Made by a program: the position numbers and the translations under genes. Positions 16,271-25,867 of a stretch of 64,000 bases of DNA are shown one piece after another (position 1 is the first letter of the stretch; the number at the start of each line of letters is the position of its first letter). The notes under the pieces were generated by a model that searched no databases, was not told the origin of the DNA, and was given only the letters and a program-made list of their open reading frames with translations. This DNA is from Lacunisphaera limnophila (GTDB lineage Bacteria; Verrucomicrobiota; Verrucomicrobiia; Opitutales; Opitutaceae): assembly GCF_001746835.1 (NCBI RefSeq), contig NZ_CP016094.1, positions 2,480,001 through 2,544,000 of the forward strand. Direction: 5' to 3'.

Positions 16271-19200
16271 TGAAACGCAAATTTGATCATTCCGCCCCCG
16301 CGCAGCGCGACCTCTCCGGTCCGAAATACTGGCGCAGCCTCGACGAACTGGCCGACACGCCCGGCTTCCGCGAGCACCTAGCCCGCGAATTCCCCGAGGG
16401 CGCGTCCGAGCTGAACGGCGTCGACCGCCGCCAGTTCATGCGCCTGATGGCCGCCTCGTTCGCCCTCGGCGGCCTCGGCCTCGCCGGCTGCCGCCGCCCC
16501 GAGAAACACATCCTGCCCTACGGCAAGTCCGTCGAGTACACCGTCCCCGGCCTCCCGCTCTATTTCGCCACGGCCATGCCGCTGCGCAAGTCGGCCATCC
16601 CGCTCGTCGCCGAGACCCACCAGGGCCGCCCGACCAAGCTCGAGGGTAACCCCAGCTACGCCCCGCACGGTGGCGCCAGCTCGCTGCTCGCCCAGGCTTC
16701 CGTCCTCGACCTCTACGATCCCGAGCGCGCCACGACGCACACCGCCGCCGGCCGCACGCTGAAGGTCGCCGACGTCAACGATCTCCTCGCCCGCATCCGC
16801 GCGACCTACGCCGGCAACGGCGAGGGCCTCGCGTTCCTGGCCGATGAGTCCTCCTCGCCGACCCGCGCCCGCCTCATCGCGAAGCTGAAGAAAGAATTCC
16901 CCCGCGCCATCTGGTCCGAGTATGAGCCCGTGCAGGACGAGCCGCCGGTCGCCGCCGCCCAGGCCGCCTTCGGCCGCAACGTGAAGCCGGTCTACCGCTT
17001 CGCCAAGGCCAAGCGCATCGTCAGCCTCGATGCCGACTTCTTCCACGCCGAGGCCGGCGCGCTGTACTACTCGCGCGATTTCGCCAAGGGCCGCCGTGTC
17101 GCGACCAAGGAAGACGCCGATAAGATGAACCGCCTTTACGTGGCGGAGAGCGGGTTCTCCCTCACGGGCAGCATGGCGGACCACCGCCTGCGTCTCGCCA
17201 GCAACCACATGCTGGCCCTCGCCGCCGCCCTCGCGGGCAAGGCGCTCAACACTTCCGCCTACGAGTCTCTGGCCAAGGGCCTGGACATCAATCCGGCCTG
17301 GGTCGAGCAATGCGCCGCCGATCTCGTCGCTCACAAGGGCGAGTGCCTCGTGGTCGCCGGAGCCCACCAGCCCGCGCAGGTCCACGTGCTCGCTTACGCG
17401 ATCAACGCCGGCCTCGGCAACATCGGGAAGACGATCGACTTCGTCGCCGTCGAGCCCGCCGGCGCCTCGACCATCACCGCCCTCGCCACCGCCATCAAGG
17501 GCGGCGCGGTCAAGACCCTCTTCATCCTCAACGGCAACCCGGCTTACAACGCGCCGGCCGACCTCGATTTCGGCGCGCTGCTCAAGTCCGTGCCGGAGGT
17601 CATCCGCTACGGCTACTATCAGGACGAGACCTCCGCCCTGTCCGGAACCCACTTGGCCGCCACTCACTACCTCGAGTCGTGGGGCGACGCCCGCACGGTG
17701 GACGGCACGATCGTGCCGGTCCAGCCGATGATCATGCCGCTCTTCAACGGCCTGAATGAGGTCGAGCTGCTGGCCCGCCTCGCCGGCGAGGCCAAACCCG
17801 ACGCCTATGAGCAGGTCTTCGCCACCCGTGGCGGCGACCGCAAGGCCTTCGAGAAATTCCTGCACGACGGTCTGGCCGAGGGTTCGGCCTACCCGGCCGT
17901 CAGCGTTTCGTTTGATTCGGCCCGCGCCGGCGCCGCGTTCGCCTCGAACCCCGCCTTCGTCGCCCTCTCCAGGGACAACCTCGAGATCCGTTTCGCCACC
18001 GACCACAAGATGGACGACGGCCGCTTCGCCAACAACGGCTGGCTCCAGGAGTGCCCGGACCCGATGACCAAGATCGCGTGGGACAACGCGATCCTCGTCA
18101 GCCCGCGTCTCGCGAAGGATCTCGGCATCGTCCCCGGCGGCAGCCTACTCCAGGTCGCCCGCAAGGAAGTCGCCGAGTTCAAGATGGGCAAGGAGAACGC
18201 CTTCATCGGCGAGGTCACGGTGAACGGCCGCAAGGTCACCGGCCCCCTCCACATCCAGCCCGGTCTTTCGAATTACACCATCGTGCTCCCGCTCGGCTAC
18301 GGCCGCAGCGTGACGGGCCACGTCGGCACCGGCGCGGGCTTCAACGCCTACGCGGTCCGCACCAGCGACGGCATGGGCTTCATCACCGGCGCCGCCATCC
18401 GGGTGACGGCCGAGCGCCAGCTGCTCGCGAACACCCAGGAACACTGGTCGATGGAAGGCCGCGACATCGTGCGCGAGGCCAACGTCGAGGAATTCAAGTC
18501 GAACCCGGCCTTCGTGGACGGCATCGGCATGGAGTCCCACTCGCCGGCCATCCTCGGCGCGGACAAGGACAAGCCGCTCGCCTTCATCGCCACCGAGACG
18601 CCCCGCGGCAACTCGCTCTACGAGACCCCGAATTTCGACGGCATGCACCAGTGGGGCATGTCGATCGACCTGAACACCTGCATCGGCTGCAACGCCTGCA
18701 TCATCGCGTGCCAGGCGGAGAACAACATCCCGATCGTGGGCCGCGACCAAGTGCAGCGCGGTCGCGAAATGCAGTGGATCCGCCTTGATCGCTACTATTC
18801 TGACGGCCGGGCCGACGCCGAGGCGTTTGGCGCCGAGGGCAACACGGTGCTGCCGGAGGACCCGCAGGTCTCCATGCAGCCCATGACCTGCCAGCACTGC
18901 GAGCTCGCCCCGTGCGAGACGGTGTGTCCGGTCAACGCCACGGTGCACGACGACGAGGGCATCAACACGATGGCCTACAACCGCTGCATCGGCACCCGCT
19001 ATTGTGCGAACAACTGTCCGTACAAGGTCCGTCGTTTCAATTTCTTCGACTTCAACAAGCGCGCCACCGACGCCCTCTACATGGGCCCGCTCGGTCACCA
19101 GAAGGAAATGCCCGAACTGGTGAAGATGGTGAAGAATCCCGACGTCACCGTCCGCATGCGCGGCGTGATGGAGAAGTGCACGTACTGCGTGCAGCGCATC

Positions 19201-19572
19201 CAGCAGGCCAAGATCGCCCAGAAGCGGAAGGCCGGCGCCACCGGTGACGTCCTCATCCCCGACGGCTCGTTCAAGGTGGCCTGCCAGCAGGTCTGCCCGG
19301 TCGAGGCCATCGAATTTGGCAACATCAAGGACGAGGCCAGCAAGGTTTCGCAGTTGAAGGCCCAGGAGCGCGACTACGCGGTGCTCGGCTACCTCAACGT
19401 CCGCCCCCGCACCACCTACCTCGGCAAGCTCCGCAACCCGAACCCGCACATGCCGGACTATTCCGCCCTCCCGCTCAGCCGCGTGGAGTACAACCAGAAG
19501 AACGGCCACGCCGACCATGGCGCCCCGGCCGCTCACGCTGACCACGGTCACACCGACGGAGGGAAGCACTAA
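16270..19572 (+). CDS. actB: Alternative Complex III subunit ActB, Fe-S protein with vestigial molybdopterin domain
   Basis: The 1,100-residue periplasmic subunit has an N-terminal twin-arginine signal (R53-R54 in RRQFMRLM) followed by a hydrophobic stretch ending in LAGC (C74), a lipobox-like site. Residues about 75-750 are the molybdopterin-oxidoreductase-like part, which in ActB is known to carry no cofactor. The C-terminal part has the ferredoxin motifs [42 protein letters not shown] and [10 protein letters not shown], expected for three 4Fe-4S and one 3Fe-4S cluster. The C-terminal tail is His-rich. ATG 16270 overlaps the actA stop by one base; an in-frame TTG at 16258 is less likely. 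Confidence 0.95.
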   Translation: MKRKFDHSAPAQRDLSGPKYWRSLDELADTPGFREHLAREFPEGASELNGVDRRQFMRLMAASFALGGLGLAGCRRPEKHILPYGKSVEYTVPGLPLYFATAMPLRKSAIPLVAETHQGRPTKLEGNPSYAPHGGASSLLAQASVLDLYDPERATTHTAAGRTLKVADVNDLLARIRATYAGNGEGLAFLADESSSPTRARLIAKLKKEFPRAIWSEYEPVQDEPPVAAAQAAFGRNVKPVYRFAKAKRIVSLDADFFHAEAGALYYSRDFAKGRRVATKEDADKMNRLYVAESGFSLTGSMADHRLRLASNHMLALAAALAGKALNTSAYESLAKGLDINPAWVEQCAADLVAHKGECLVVAGAHQPAQVHVLAYAINAGLGNIGKTIDFVAVEPAGASTITALATAIKGGAVKTLFILNGNPAYNAPADLDFGALLKSVPEVIRYGYYQDETSALSGTHLAATHYLESWGDARTVDGTIVPVQPMIMPLFNGLNEVELLARLAGEAKPDAYEQVFATRGGDRKAFEKFLHDGLAEGSAYPAVSVSFDSARAGAAFASNPAFVALSRDNLEIRFATDHKMDDGRFANNGWLQECPDPMTKIAWDNAILVSPRLAKDLGIVPGGSLLQVARKEVAEFKMGKENAFIGEVTVNGRKVTGPLHIQPGLSNYTIVLPLGYGRSVTGHVGTGAGFNAYAVRTSDGMGFITGAAIRVTAERQLLANTQEHWSMEGRDIVREANVEEFKSNPAFVDGIGMESHSPAILGADKDKPLAFIATETPRGNSLYETPNFDGMHQWGMSIDLNTCIGCNACIIACQAENNIPIVGRDQVQRGREMQWIRLDRYYSDGRADAEAFGAEGNTVLPEDPQVSMQPMTCQHCELAPCETVCPVNATVHDDEGINTMAYNRCIGTRYCANNCPYKVRRFNFFDFNKRATDALYMGPLGHQKEMPELVKMVKNPDVTVRMRGVMEKCTYCVQRIQQAKIAQKRKAGATGDVLIPDGSFKVACQQVCPVEAIEFGNIKDEASKVSQLKAQERDYAVLGYLNVRPRTTYLGKLRNPNPHMPDYSALPLSRVEYNQKNGHADHGAPAAHADHGHTDGGKH

Positions 19573-21005
19573 TGGGCGCGCACGCATCCGACCATCCGGC
19601 CCCCGCCATCCTCGGCGAGGTCAAGCCCACGCCGCTGCCCCGCGCGGTGCTGGTGCACAATGACCGCGACTTCAAGTGGATCACCGACAAGATATGCGGT
19701 ATCGTCGAAGGCACGACCCCCGCTTGGTGGTGGTGGTGCTTCGGCATCGCCTCCCTGATCGCCTCGTTCACCGTCGCCGGCCTGATCTACCTCGTGTCCA
19801 CGGGCGTCGGCGTCTGGGGCCACGCGAACCCGGTCAACTGGGCCTGGGACATCGTCAACTTCGTGTTCTGGATCGGTATCGGCCACGCCGGCACCCTCAT
19901 CTCCGCGATCTTGTGCCTCCTGCGCCAGAAGTGGCGCACGTCCATCAACCGCGCCGCCGAGGCCATGACGATCTTCGCCGTGGTCTGCGCCGCGATCTTC
20001 CCGGTCTTCCACGTCGGCCGCATCTGGTTCGCCGTGATGCCCGGTTACCTGTTCCCGTTCCCCAACTCGAACGGCATCTGGCAGAACTTCCGCTCCCCGC
20101 TGGAGTGGGACGTGTTCGCGGTCTCGACCTACGGCACGGTGTCCTGCCTCTTCTGGTACATCGGCCTGATCCCCGACCTCGGCACGATGCGCGACCGCTT
20201 CACCGCGGCCGGCAACCTGCTCAAGGCCCGCATCTACGGTTTCTTCGCCATGGGCTGGCGCGGTTCCAACCGCCAGTGGAGCAACTACGAGATGGCCTAC
20301 CTCATCCTGGCCGGCATCTCGACCCCGCTCGTGCTCTCCGTGCACACGATCGTGTCGTTCGACTTCGCCGTCTCGCTCATCCCGGGCTGGCACACGACGA
20401 TCTTCCCCCCGTACTTCGTGGCGGGTGCCATCTTCTCCGGCTTCGGCATGGTGATGACGCTGATGCTCCCGCTGCGCGCCGTCTACCGCCTCGAGGACCT
20501 GATCACGCAGTACCACATCGACTGCATGTGTAAGATCACTTTGGCCACCGGCACCATGGTGGGCTACGCCTACTCGATGGAGTTCTTCATCGCGTGGTAC
20601 GGCGCGAACCCGTACGAGGGCTTCGCCTTCATCAACCGTGCGTTCGGCCACTACGCCTGGGCCTACTGGATCATGATTGGCTGCAACGTCATCACGCCGC
20701 AGTTCTTCTGGTTCAAGTCCATCCGCGAGAACACCGCGCTGGTCTGGGTCCTCTCGATCTTCGTCAACGTCGGCATGTGGTTCGAGCGCTTCGTGATCAT
20801 CGTCACGTCGCTTGCCCGCGACTTCCTGCCGTCGAGCTGGGGTTACTACTCCCCCTCGATCGTCGAGATCTTCACGTTCTTCGGCACCTTCGGTGTCTTC
20901 TCCTTCCTGTTCCTTCTCTTCATCCGCTTCGTGCCCATCATGCCGATGTCCGAGGTGAAGGCGGTCATCCCCGCAGCCGATCCGCACGGCGCGCACCACC
21001 ACTAA
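19572..21005 (+). CDS. actC: Alternative Complex III subunit ActC, NrfD-like quinol-site membrane protein
   Basis: The 477-residue NrfD/PsrC-family protein has about ten membrane helices; [14 protein letters not shown] and the charged, aromatic segments around [18 protein letters not shown] are typical of the family. ActC carries the proposed quinol-oxidation site next to ActB. The start overlaps the actB stop by one base (TAATG). Confidence 0.94.
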   Translation: MGAHASDHPAPAILGEVKPTPLPRAVLVHNDRDFKWITDKICGIVEGTTPAWWWWCFGIASLIASFTVAGLIYLVSTGVGVWGHANPVNWAWDIVNFVFWIGIGHAGTLISAILCLLRQKWRTSINRAAEAMTIFAVVCAAIFPVFHVGRIWFAVMPGYLFPFPNSNGIWQNFRSPLEWDVFAVSTYGTVSCLFWYIGLIPDLGTMRDRFTAAGNLLKARIYGFFAMGWRGSNRQWSNYEMAYLILAGISTPLVLSVHTIVSFDFAVSLIPGWHTTIFPPYFVAGAIFSGFGMVMTLMLPLRAVYRLEDLITQYHIDCMCKITLATGTMVGYAYSMEFFIAWYGANPYEGFAFINRAFGHYAWAYWIMIGCNVITPQFFWFKSIRENTALVWVLSIFVNVGMWFERFVIIVTSLARDFLPSSWGYYSPSIVEIFTFFGTFGVFSFLFLLFIRFVPIMPMSEVKAVIPAADPHGAHHH

Positions 21006-21017
21006 GAGGAACCCGCC

Positions 21018-21548
21018 ATGAAGACCAATTACGGAATCATCGCCGCCTTCGACACCGTCCCGTCGCTCTACCACGCCTGCGAGCAGGTGCGCGACGCCGG
21101 TTACTCGCAGTGGGACGCCATCACGTCCTTCCCCGTCCACGGGCTCGACTACGCCATGGGCGTGCGCCGCTCCAAGGTGCCGCGCTTCTCCCTCGCGGGC
21201 GGCATCACCGGTTTCTGCACCGGCATGTCGTTCATCTGGTGGGCCAACGCCTACGAGTATCCGCTGATCGTCGGCGGCAAGCCGTACTTCAGCCCGATGT
21301 TCGCCTTCCCGGTGTCCTACGAGCTGACCATCCTTTTCACCGCCTTCGCGACCATCGGCGGCATGTTCTTCCTGAATAAGCTGCCCATGCACTACCACCC
21401 GGTGCTCAAGGCCCCGCAGTTCGTGCGCGCGCTGGATGACCGCTTCTACATCGTGATCGAGTGCAACGACCCGAAATTCAACGCCGCCGAGACCCGCGCC
21501 CTGCTGGAGCGCGCCGGCGGCAAGGACATCGTCGAAATCGAGGAATAA
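21018..21548 (+). CDS. actD: Alternative Complex III subunit ActD (DUF3341)
   Basis: The 176-residue protein has an N-terminal soluble ferredoxin-like fold (YGIIAAFDTVPSLYHACEQV), two membrane helices (about 58-80 and 95-118) and a C-terminal acidic region. This is the ActD/DUF3341 pattern, a structural subunit. A good ribosome-binding site AGAGGA (21005-21010) precedes the ATG. Confidence 0.93.
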   Translation: MKTNYGIIAAFDTVPSLYHACEQVRDAGYSQWDAITSFPVHGLDYAMGVRRSKVPRFSLAGGITGFCTGMSFIWWANAYEYPLIVGGKPYFSPMFAFPVSYELTILFTAFATIGGMFFLNKLPMHYHPVLKAPQFVRALDDRFYIVIECNDPKFNAAETRALLERAGGKDIVEIEE

Positions 21549-21549
21549 G

Positions 21550-22182
21550 ATGCGCTACGCCTACTACACCCTCGCTTTCCTCGTCATCCTGACCCTCTCG
21601 GTCATGGGCTTCCGCGGCGCCAACGCCACGCGGCCCCCGATCGAGCTGTGGCCCGACATGGACCACCAGGCCAAATACAAGCCCCAGGCGGAATCCAAGT
21701 TCTTCGCTGACGGCCGCGCCGACCGCGCCATTCCGGCGGGCACGGTGCCGCGCGGCCGCACCACCGCGGCGGACGCCTCCTACCTGCGCGCCGACGAGGC
21801 GCACTACGCCGGCAAGAATGCCGACGGCTCCTTCGTCCGCGGTTTTCCTGTCCCCGTTACGCAGCAGCTGGTCGAGCGCGGCCAGAACCGCTACCAGATC
21901 TACTGCGCCCCGTGTCACGGTGCGGTTGGCGACGGCAACGGCATCACCAAGTCCTACGGCATGGTCGCCACGCCCACCTACCACGACGCCCGTCTCCGCG
22001 ACATGGCCGAGGGTGAGCTCTACAACACGATCACCAACGGCAAGAACACCATGCTCAGCTACGCTGACAAGTTGAGCCCCGACGACCGCTGGGCGGTCGT
22101 CGCCTATGTGCGCGCCCTCCAGCGCGCCGCGAACGCCACGATTGATGATGTCCCTCTCGAACAACGCGGAGGCCTGAAGTAA
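21550..22182 (+). CDS. actE: Alternative Complex III subunit ActE, monoheme cytochrome c
   Basis: The 210-residue cytochrome has one CAPCH heme site (C119, C122, H123) and a likely axial M167 in KNTMLSY. The N-terminus is a hydrophobic signal or anchor (about 5-22) without a lipobox cysteine, although ActE homologues are often lipoproteins. It takes electrons from ActA and hands them to a soluble carrier or oxidase. The ATG starts one base after the actD stop. Confidence 0.93.
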   Translation: MRYAYYTLAFLVILTLSVMGFRGANATRPPIELWPDMDHQAKYKPQAESKFFADGRADRAIPAGTVPRGRTTAADASYLRADEAHYAGKNADGSFVRGFPVPVTQQLVERGQNRYQIYCAPCHGAVGDGNGITKSYGMVATPTYHDARLRDMAEGELYNTITNGKNTMLSYADKLSPDDRWAVVAYVRALQRAANATIDDVPLEQRGGLK

Positions 22183-22183
22183 C

Positions 22184-23446
22184 ATGAGCGCACCCGCCTC
22201 CACCGCCTCTCTGGCGAACAAATTCCTGATCGCCGGCCTCGTCGGTCTCGCCGTCACCGCCGTCGGCCTCCTCGTGGCCGAGCCGCATGGTGTCGCCATG
22301 GCCTACCTCGTGGGTATCTCCTACTGGACCGCGGTCGCCATCGGCATGCTGATGCTGGTGATGATCCACCACATCTTCGACGCCGGCTGGTCCACCGTGA
22401 TCCGCCGCCAGTTCGAACACGGGCTGTCCGCCTTCAAGTGGCTGTTCATCCTGTTCATCCCGCTGATCATCTCGGCCTGGGTGAAGCCCGGCTTCGTCTG
22501 GCCCTGGATGGACCTCGACCACGCGCTGCACGGCGGCCACGGCACGGTCGGCACCGACATCCTTTACCAAAAGAAGGCCAGCTTCCTGAACGTCCCGATG
22601 TTCACCGGCATGACGCTCGCGTTCTTCGCCGGCTGGATCTGGCTCTCCGCCCGCCTGCGCAAGGCCTCGTTCTCGCAGGACAGCGACGGTGACCTCAAGT
22701 GGACCTACATGAACCGCAAGACCGCGGCCTTCGGCATCCCGATCAACGCGCTGGCCCTCAGCTTCGCTGCGATCTACTGGATGAAGAGCCTCGAGTACCA
22801 CTGGTTCTCCACGATGTACGGCGTCTGGTTCTTCGCTAACTGCATGCGCGCCGCCATGGCCGTCGGCGTGGTCATCACCTGGTGGCTCTACACCCGCGGC
22901 GACTACAAGGGCATCTTCAACACCAACCAGCTGCACTGCCTCGTGGCGCTCTCCTTTGCCTTCGTGGTGTTCTGGGCCTACGTCACCTTCTCGCAGTACT
23001 TCCTGATCTGGAACGCCAACGTCCCCGAGGAGACCTTCTGGTACAACATCCGTGAGTACGGCGACTGGAAGTGGGTCGGCCTGCTGCTCCTCTTCGGTCA
23101 CTTCTTCGTGCCCTTCCTCGCCTGGCTGTCCTATCGCCGCAAATCCACCCTGAAGCCCGCCCTGATCATCAGCATCTGGGTCGCCGGCGTCATCCTCGTG
23201 GACATCTGCTACAACGTCCTCCCGGCCCTCCGTGACGCGCACGAGAATCCCCAGCCGTTCCTTTCGCTCAACCTCCTGTGGGTGCTGACCTCCGTCATCG
23301 GCGTCGGCGGCATCTGCGCGTGGTCCTACCTCAAGAGTTTCCCGACCGCCAAGCTGATCCCGATCCGCGACCCGCGCATCGTCGAGTCGCTGACCCACCA
23401 CGAGGCCGCGGCCCCGGAGGCCTACCAGACCAAAGCCGCCCACTAA
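22184..23446 (+). CDS. actF: Alternative Complex III subunit ActF, NrfD-like membrane protein
   Basis: The 420-residue protein has about ten membrane helices and is the second NrfD-like subunit of ACIII, paralogous to ActC but shorter. It begins one base after the actE stop. Histidine-containing MIHHIFDAGWSTVIRRQFEHG near 63-83 marks the family. Confidence 0.92.
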   Translation: MSAPASTASLANKFLIAGLVGLAVTAVGLLVAEPHGVAMAYLVGISYWTAVAIGMLMLVMIHHIFDAGWSTVIRRQFEHGLSAFKWLFILFIPLIISAWVKPGFVWPWMDLDHALHGGHGTVGTDILYQKKASFLNVPMFTGMTLAFFAGWIWLSARLRKASFSQDSDGDLKWTYMNRKTAAFGIPINALALSFAAIYWMKSLEYHWFSTMYGVWFFANCMRAAMAVGVVITWWLYTRGDYKGIFNTNQLHCLVALSFAFVVFWAYVTFSQYFLIWNANVPEETFWYNIREYGDWKWVGLLLLFGHFFVPFLAWLSYRRKSTLKPALIISIWVAGVILVDICYNVLPALRDAHENPQPFLSLNLLWVLTSVIGVGGICAWSYLKSFPTAKLIPIRDPRIVESLTHHEAAAPEAYQTKAAH

Positions 23447-23449
23447 GCC

Positions 23450-23752
23450 ATGAGCGATTCCTCCTTCTCCTTCCCGCACCGCACGCCGGTCTTCACGGCC
23501 CTGATCGTGATTCTCTGCTTCGCGGCCTTTGGCTGGTTGGCCAAGCGCATCTACGTTCCCCATGCCGCCGACGTGCAGGCAGTCGAGGGCGTCCTCACTC
23601 CCGCCGAGCGCAAGGTCCGCCTCGCCGAGCTCCGCACCAAGGAGCAGTCCGCCGCCACGACTTACGGTTGGGTCGACCAGCCGAAGGGTGTTGTCCGCCT
23701 CCCGATTGACCGCGCGATCGAGCTCACCGTCCGCGACCACGCGAAGAAGTAA
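23450..23752 (+). CDS. Small single-span membrane protein between actF and the oxidase-like genes
   Basis: The 100-residue protein has one N-terminal membrane helix (about 13-33) and a soluble tail containing YGWVDQPKGVVRLPIDRA (73-90). I recall this WVDxxxGVVRxPIDRA motif from small proteins beside ACIII and cytochrome oxidase genes, but cannot name the function. It lies 3 bases after actF and 9 bases before the CcoN-like gene, so it is cotranscribed. It may be a structural linker or assembly factor, possibly filling the role of the small ActG-type subunits. Confidence 0.75.
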   Translation: MSDSSFSFPHRTPVFTALIVILCFAAFGWLAKRIYVPHAADVQAVEGVLTPAERKVRLAELRTKEQSAATTYGWVDQPKGVVRLPIDRAIELTVRDHAKK

Positions 23753-23761
23753 TCTCTGCCG

Positions 23762-25213
23762 ATGAATTCCAACGTTTCCCTCGCCCGGGCTGAGCAGGCG
23801 GAGATCGACTCCTCCGCCAAGTGGCCCGTGCTCGTCTTCTTCGGTTCCGCGCTGCTCTGGCTCCTCCTCGGGGGCGCCCTCCAGCTCGCCGCCAACATCC
23901 AGCTGCACACGCCCACGTTCCTCGCGGACTGCGTGTGGTTCACCCACGGCCGTCTCGCGCCCGCGGCGCAGAACGCGCTCGTCTACGGCTGGGGTTTCAA
24001 TGCCGCCTTCGCCTTCGGCCTCTGGCTGATGGCGCGCCTCTCGGCCACGACGCTCCGTCACGGCGGCTGGCTCTTTGTCGCCGCCAAGTTCTGGAACGTC
24101 GGGGTCACCCTCGGTATCGGCGGCATCCTCGGCGGCTACTCCAGCTCCTTCGAGTTGCTCGAGATGCCCCGCTACGTCACCCTGCTGCTGCTCGGCGCCT
24201 ACGCCCTGATCGGCGTCTGGGGCGTCACGACCTTCAGCATCCGCAACACGGAGAACACCTACGCCTCGCAGTGGTACCTCTTCGGCGCGGCCTTCTGGTT
24301 CCCCTGGATCTACAGCGTCGCCCAGGTGATGCTCTTCACCGCCCCCGTGCGCGGCGTGCTGCAGCCGGTGGTGAACGCGTGGTACGTCCACGGTCTCTAC
24401 AGCCTTTGGTTCCTGCCCGTGGCCATCGCCGCCATCTACTACCTCCTGCCCAAGCTCCTCGGTCGCGCGGTCAGCAACTACTACCTCGCCCCGCTCGCCT
24501 TCTGGTGGTTCGTGGTTGCTTCCGCCTTCGCGGGCGGCGCCCGCCTCGTCGGCGCGCCGGTGCCGGTCTGGATCCCGACCCTCGGCACCGTGGCCAACAT
24601 GGCCCTCGTCCTGCCGGCCGTCATCTTCGTCCTGAATTTCTTCGGTTCCCTCTCCGGCCGCACCCGCACGCTGGGCGGCAGCCTGATCCTCCGCTTCGTG
24701 CTGCTGGCCGTCGTCGGCCTCCTGCTCAACACGGTGGTCAACTTGCTGCTCTCGCTCCACGGCTTCGCCGCGGTGGCACAGTTCACCCTCTTCGGCGTCC
24801 TCCGCGACTGGTCGGCGCTCTACGCCACCTTCACCGTGGCGATGTTCGCCGCCGCCTATTTCTTCCTGCCCCGCCTGACTGGCAAGGACTGGCGGTCGTC
24901 CGCCCTGCTCCAGGCTCACTTCGGCGCCACGGTCCTCGGTGTGCTCATCATGGCCATCGGTCTGGCGGCCGGCGGCTGGCAGCAGGGCAGCCTGCTGCTT
25001 GACCCGGCGATCGCGTTTGGCGACGTCAGCCGGGCGATGACCAGCTGGCACACCACGGTCACGGTCGCCTCGGGCGTCCTGCTCGTCGGCCACCTGGCCT
25101 TCCTCATCAATTTCGTCTGGATCGCCTGCCCGATCAACTCGTCGGGCACGGCCAACGTCACCATCCCGGCCGCACCGGCTCTGAGCCTCGCGTCCAAGGA
25201 GGGCCACGCATGA
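23762..25213 (+). CDS. CcoN-like heme-copper oxidase subunit I lacking most metal-ligand histidines
   Basis: The 483-residue protein has about 12 membrane helices. Homology to cbb3 oxidase subunit I is visible in YYLLPKLLGRAVSNYYLAP (226-244), VPVWIPTLGTV and LPRLTGKDWRSSALLQAHF (369-387). H210 (WYVHG) matches one CuB histidine. The HH pair of the CuB site falls at A260-R261, the first heme ligand (RPLHTN in CcoN) falls at A69 in APAAQN, and no histidine at all exists between 334 and 385, where the HVH of the two hemes should be. As an oxidase it should be inactive. It overlaps the next gene by 4 bases and follows the ACIII genes in the same operon, suggesting a structural or proton/quinone-related role. 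Confidence 0.85.
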   Translation: MNSNVSLARAEQAEIDSSAKWPVLVFFGSALLWLLLGGALQLAANIQLHTPTFLADCVWFTHGRLAPAAQNALVYGWGFNAAFAFGLWLMARLSATTLRHGGWLFVAAKFWNVGVTLGIGGILGGYSSSFELLEMPRYVTLLLLGAYALIGVWGVTTFSIRNTENTYASQWYLFGAAFWFPWIYSVAQVMLFTAPVRGVLQPVVNAWYVHGLYSLWFLPVAIAAIYYLLPKLLGRAVSNYYLAPLAFWWFVVASAFAGGARLVGAPVPVWIPTLGTVANMALVLPAVIFVLNFFGSLSGRTRTLGGSLILRFVLLAVVGLLLNTVVNLLLSLHGFAAVAQFTLFGVLRDWSALYATFTVAMFAAAYFFLPRLTGKDWRSSALLQAHFGATVLGVLIMAIGLAAGGWQQGSLLLDPAIAFGDVSRAMTSWHTTVTVASGVLLVGHLAFLINFVWIACPINSSGTANVTIPAAPALSLASKEGHA

Positions 25214-25866
25214 AAAACGGTCTCGTCCTCTTCCTCGGCGTCTTCGCCACGCTCGCCCTGTCCTGGGCCGGGTTGTTGCTCGCCGCCCACAAGCAGATCG
25301 GCTCGCTCCCACAGTACAAGGACCCGATCGAGCAGACTCTTTTTCCCGCCCCGCTCACCGGCATCGCCGACCAGGGCCGCGCGGTCTATCAGGATCTTGG
25401 CTGCGTGAGCTGCCATACCCAGCAGGTCCGCTACGACGGCTTCGGTTCCGACCTGAAGCGCGGTTGGGGCGAACGCGGCAGCTTCGCCCGTGAGTACATC
25501 CGGGAGAAGACCGTGCTGATCGGCTCGAGCCGCCTCGGGCCTGACCTGCGCAACGTGGGCAACCGCCCGTATGCCAGCGCCGAGTATTTCCACGGCCTGC
25601 TCTACGCCCCCGAGTCCGTCGCCCCCGGTGGCAACAAGCCGGCGCACGCCTTCCTGTACGAGACCCGCGCGCTGGATGGCAACCAGGCGTCCTACAAGGC
25701 GCTGAAGCTCTCCAGCAAGTTCGCCCCGGGCGAGGGGCTGGAGGTCGTGCCGACCTACCGCGCCGAGGCGCTGGTCGCCTATTTGATGAGCTTGAAGGAC
25801 ACCTACAGTTATCCCGCCGAGTCCGGCCTGAACGCTCCCGCTCCCGCCAAGGAGGGCAGCCACTAA
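25210..25866 (+). CDS. CcoO-like membrane-anchored monoheme cytochrome c
   Basis: The 218-residue protein has an N-terminal membrane anchor (about 4-26), a heme site CVSCH (C65-H69) in the CcoO-type context LGCVSCHTQQVR, and LGPDLRNVGNR as in CcoO. The CcoO axial methionine motif (NMPxYPWL) aligns with NKPAHAFLY here, so lysine replaces the methionine and a histidine lies two residues on. The start overlaps the CcoN-like stop (ATGA). It probably forms the second subunit of the oxidase-like module and relays electrons from ActE. Confidence 0.85.
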   Translation: MKNGLVLFLGVFATLALSWAGLLLAAHKQIGSLPQYKDPIEQTLFPAPLTGIADQGRAVYQDLGCVSCHTQQVRYDGFGSDLKRGWGERGSFAREYIREKTVLIGSSRLGPDLRNVGNRPYASAEYFHGLLYAPESVAPGGNKPAHAFLYETRALDGNQASYKALKLSSKFAPGEGLEVVPTYRAEALVAYLMSLKDTYSYPAESGLNAPAPAKEGSH

Positions 25867-25867
25867 G

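Noticed and set aside
16500-18500. Molybdenum cofactor site in ActB
   Set aside because: The molybdopterin-like region of ActB is known to be cofactor-free in studied ACIII complexes, and no cofactor-ligand motif stands out here.
16378-21398. Long minus-strand open frames opposite actB and actC
   Set aside because: Same antisense effect; Val/Gly/Asp/Arg-rich composition with no recognisable domain.
22055-25312. A 1,085-codon open frame on the minus strand across actF and the CcoN-like gene
   Set aside because: It is the antisense frame of GC-rich genes with third-position G/C bias; its translation is low-complexity Gly/Glu/Arg/His with no family motifs, and the plus strand has clear proteins.
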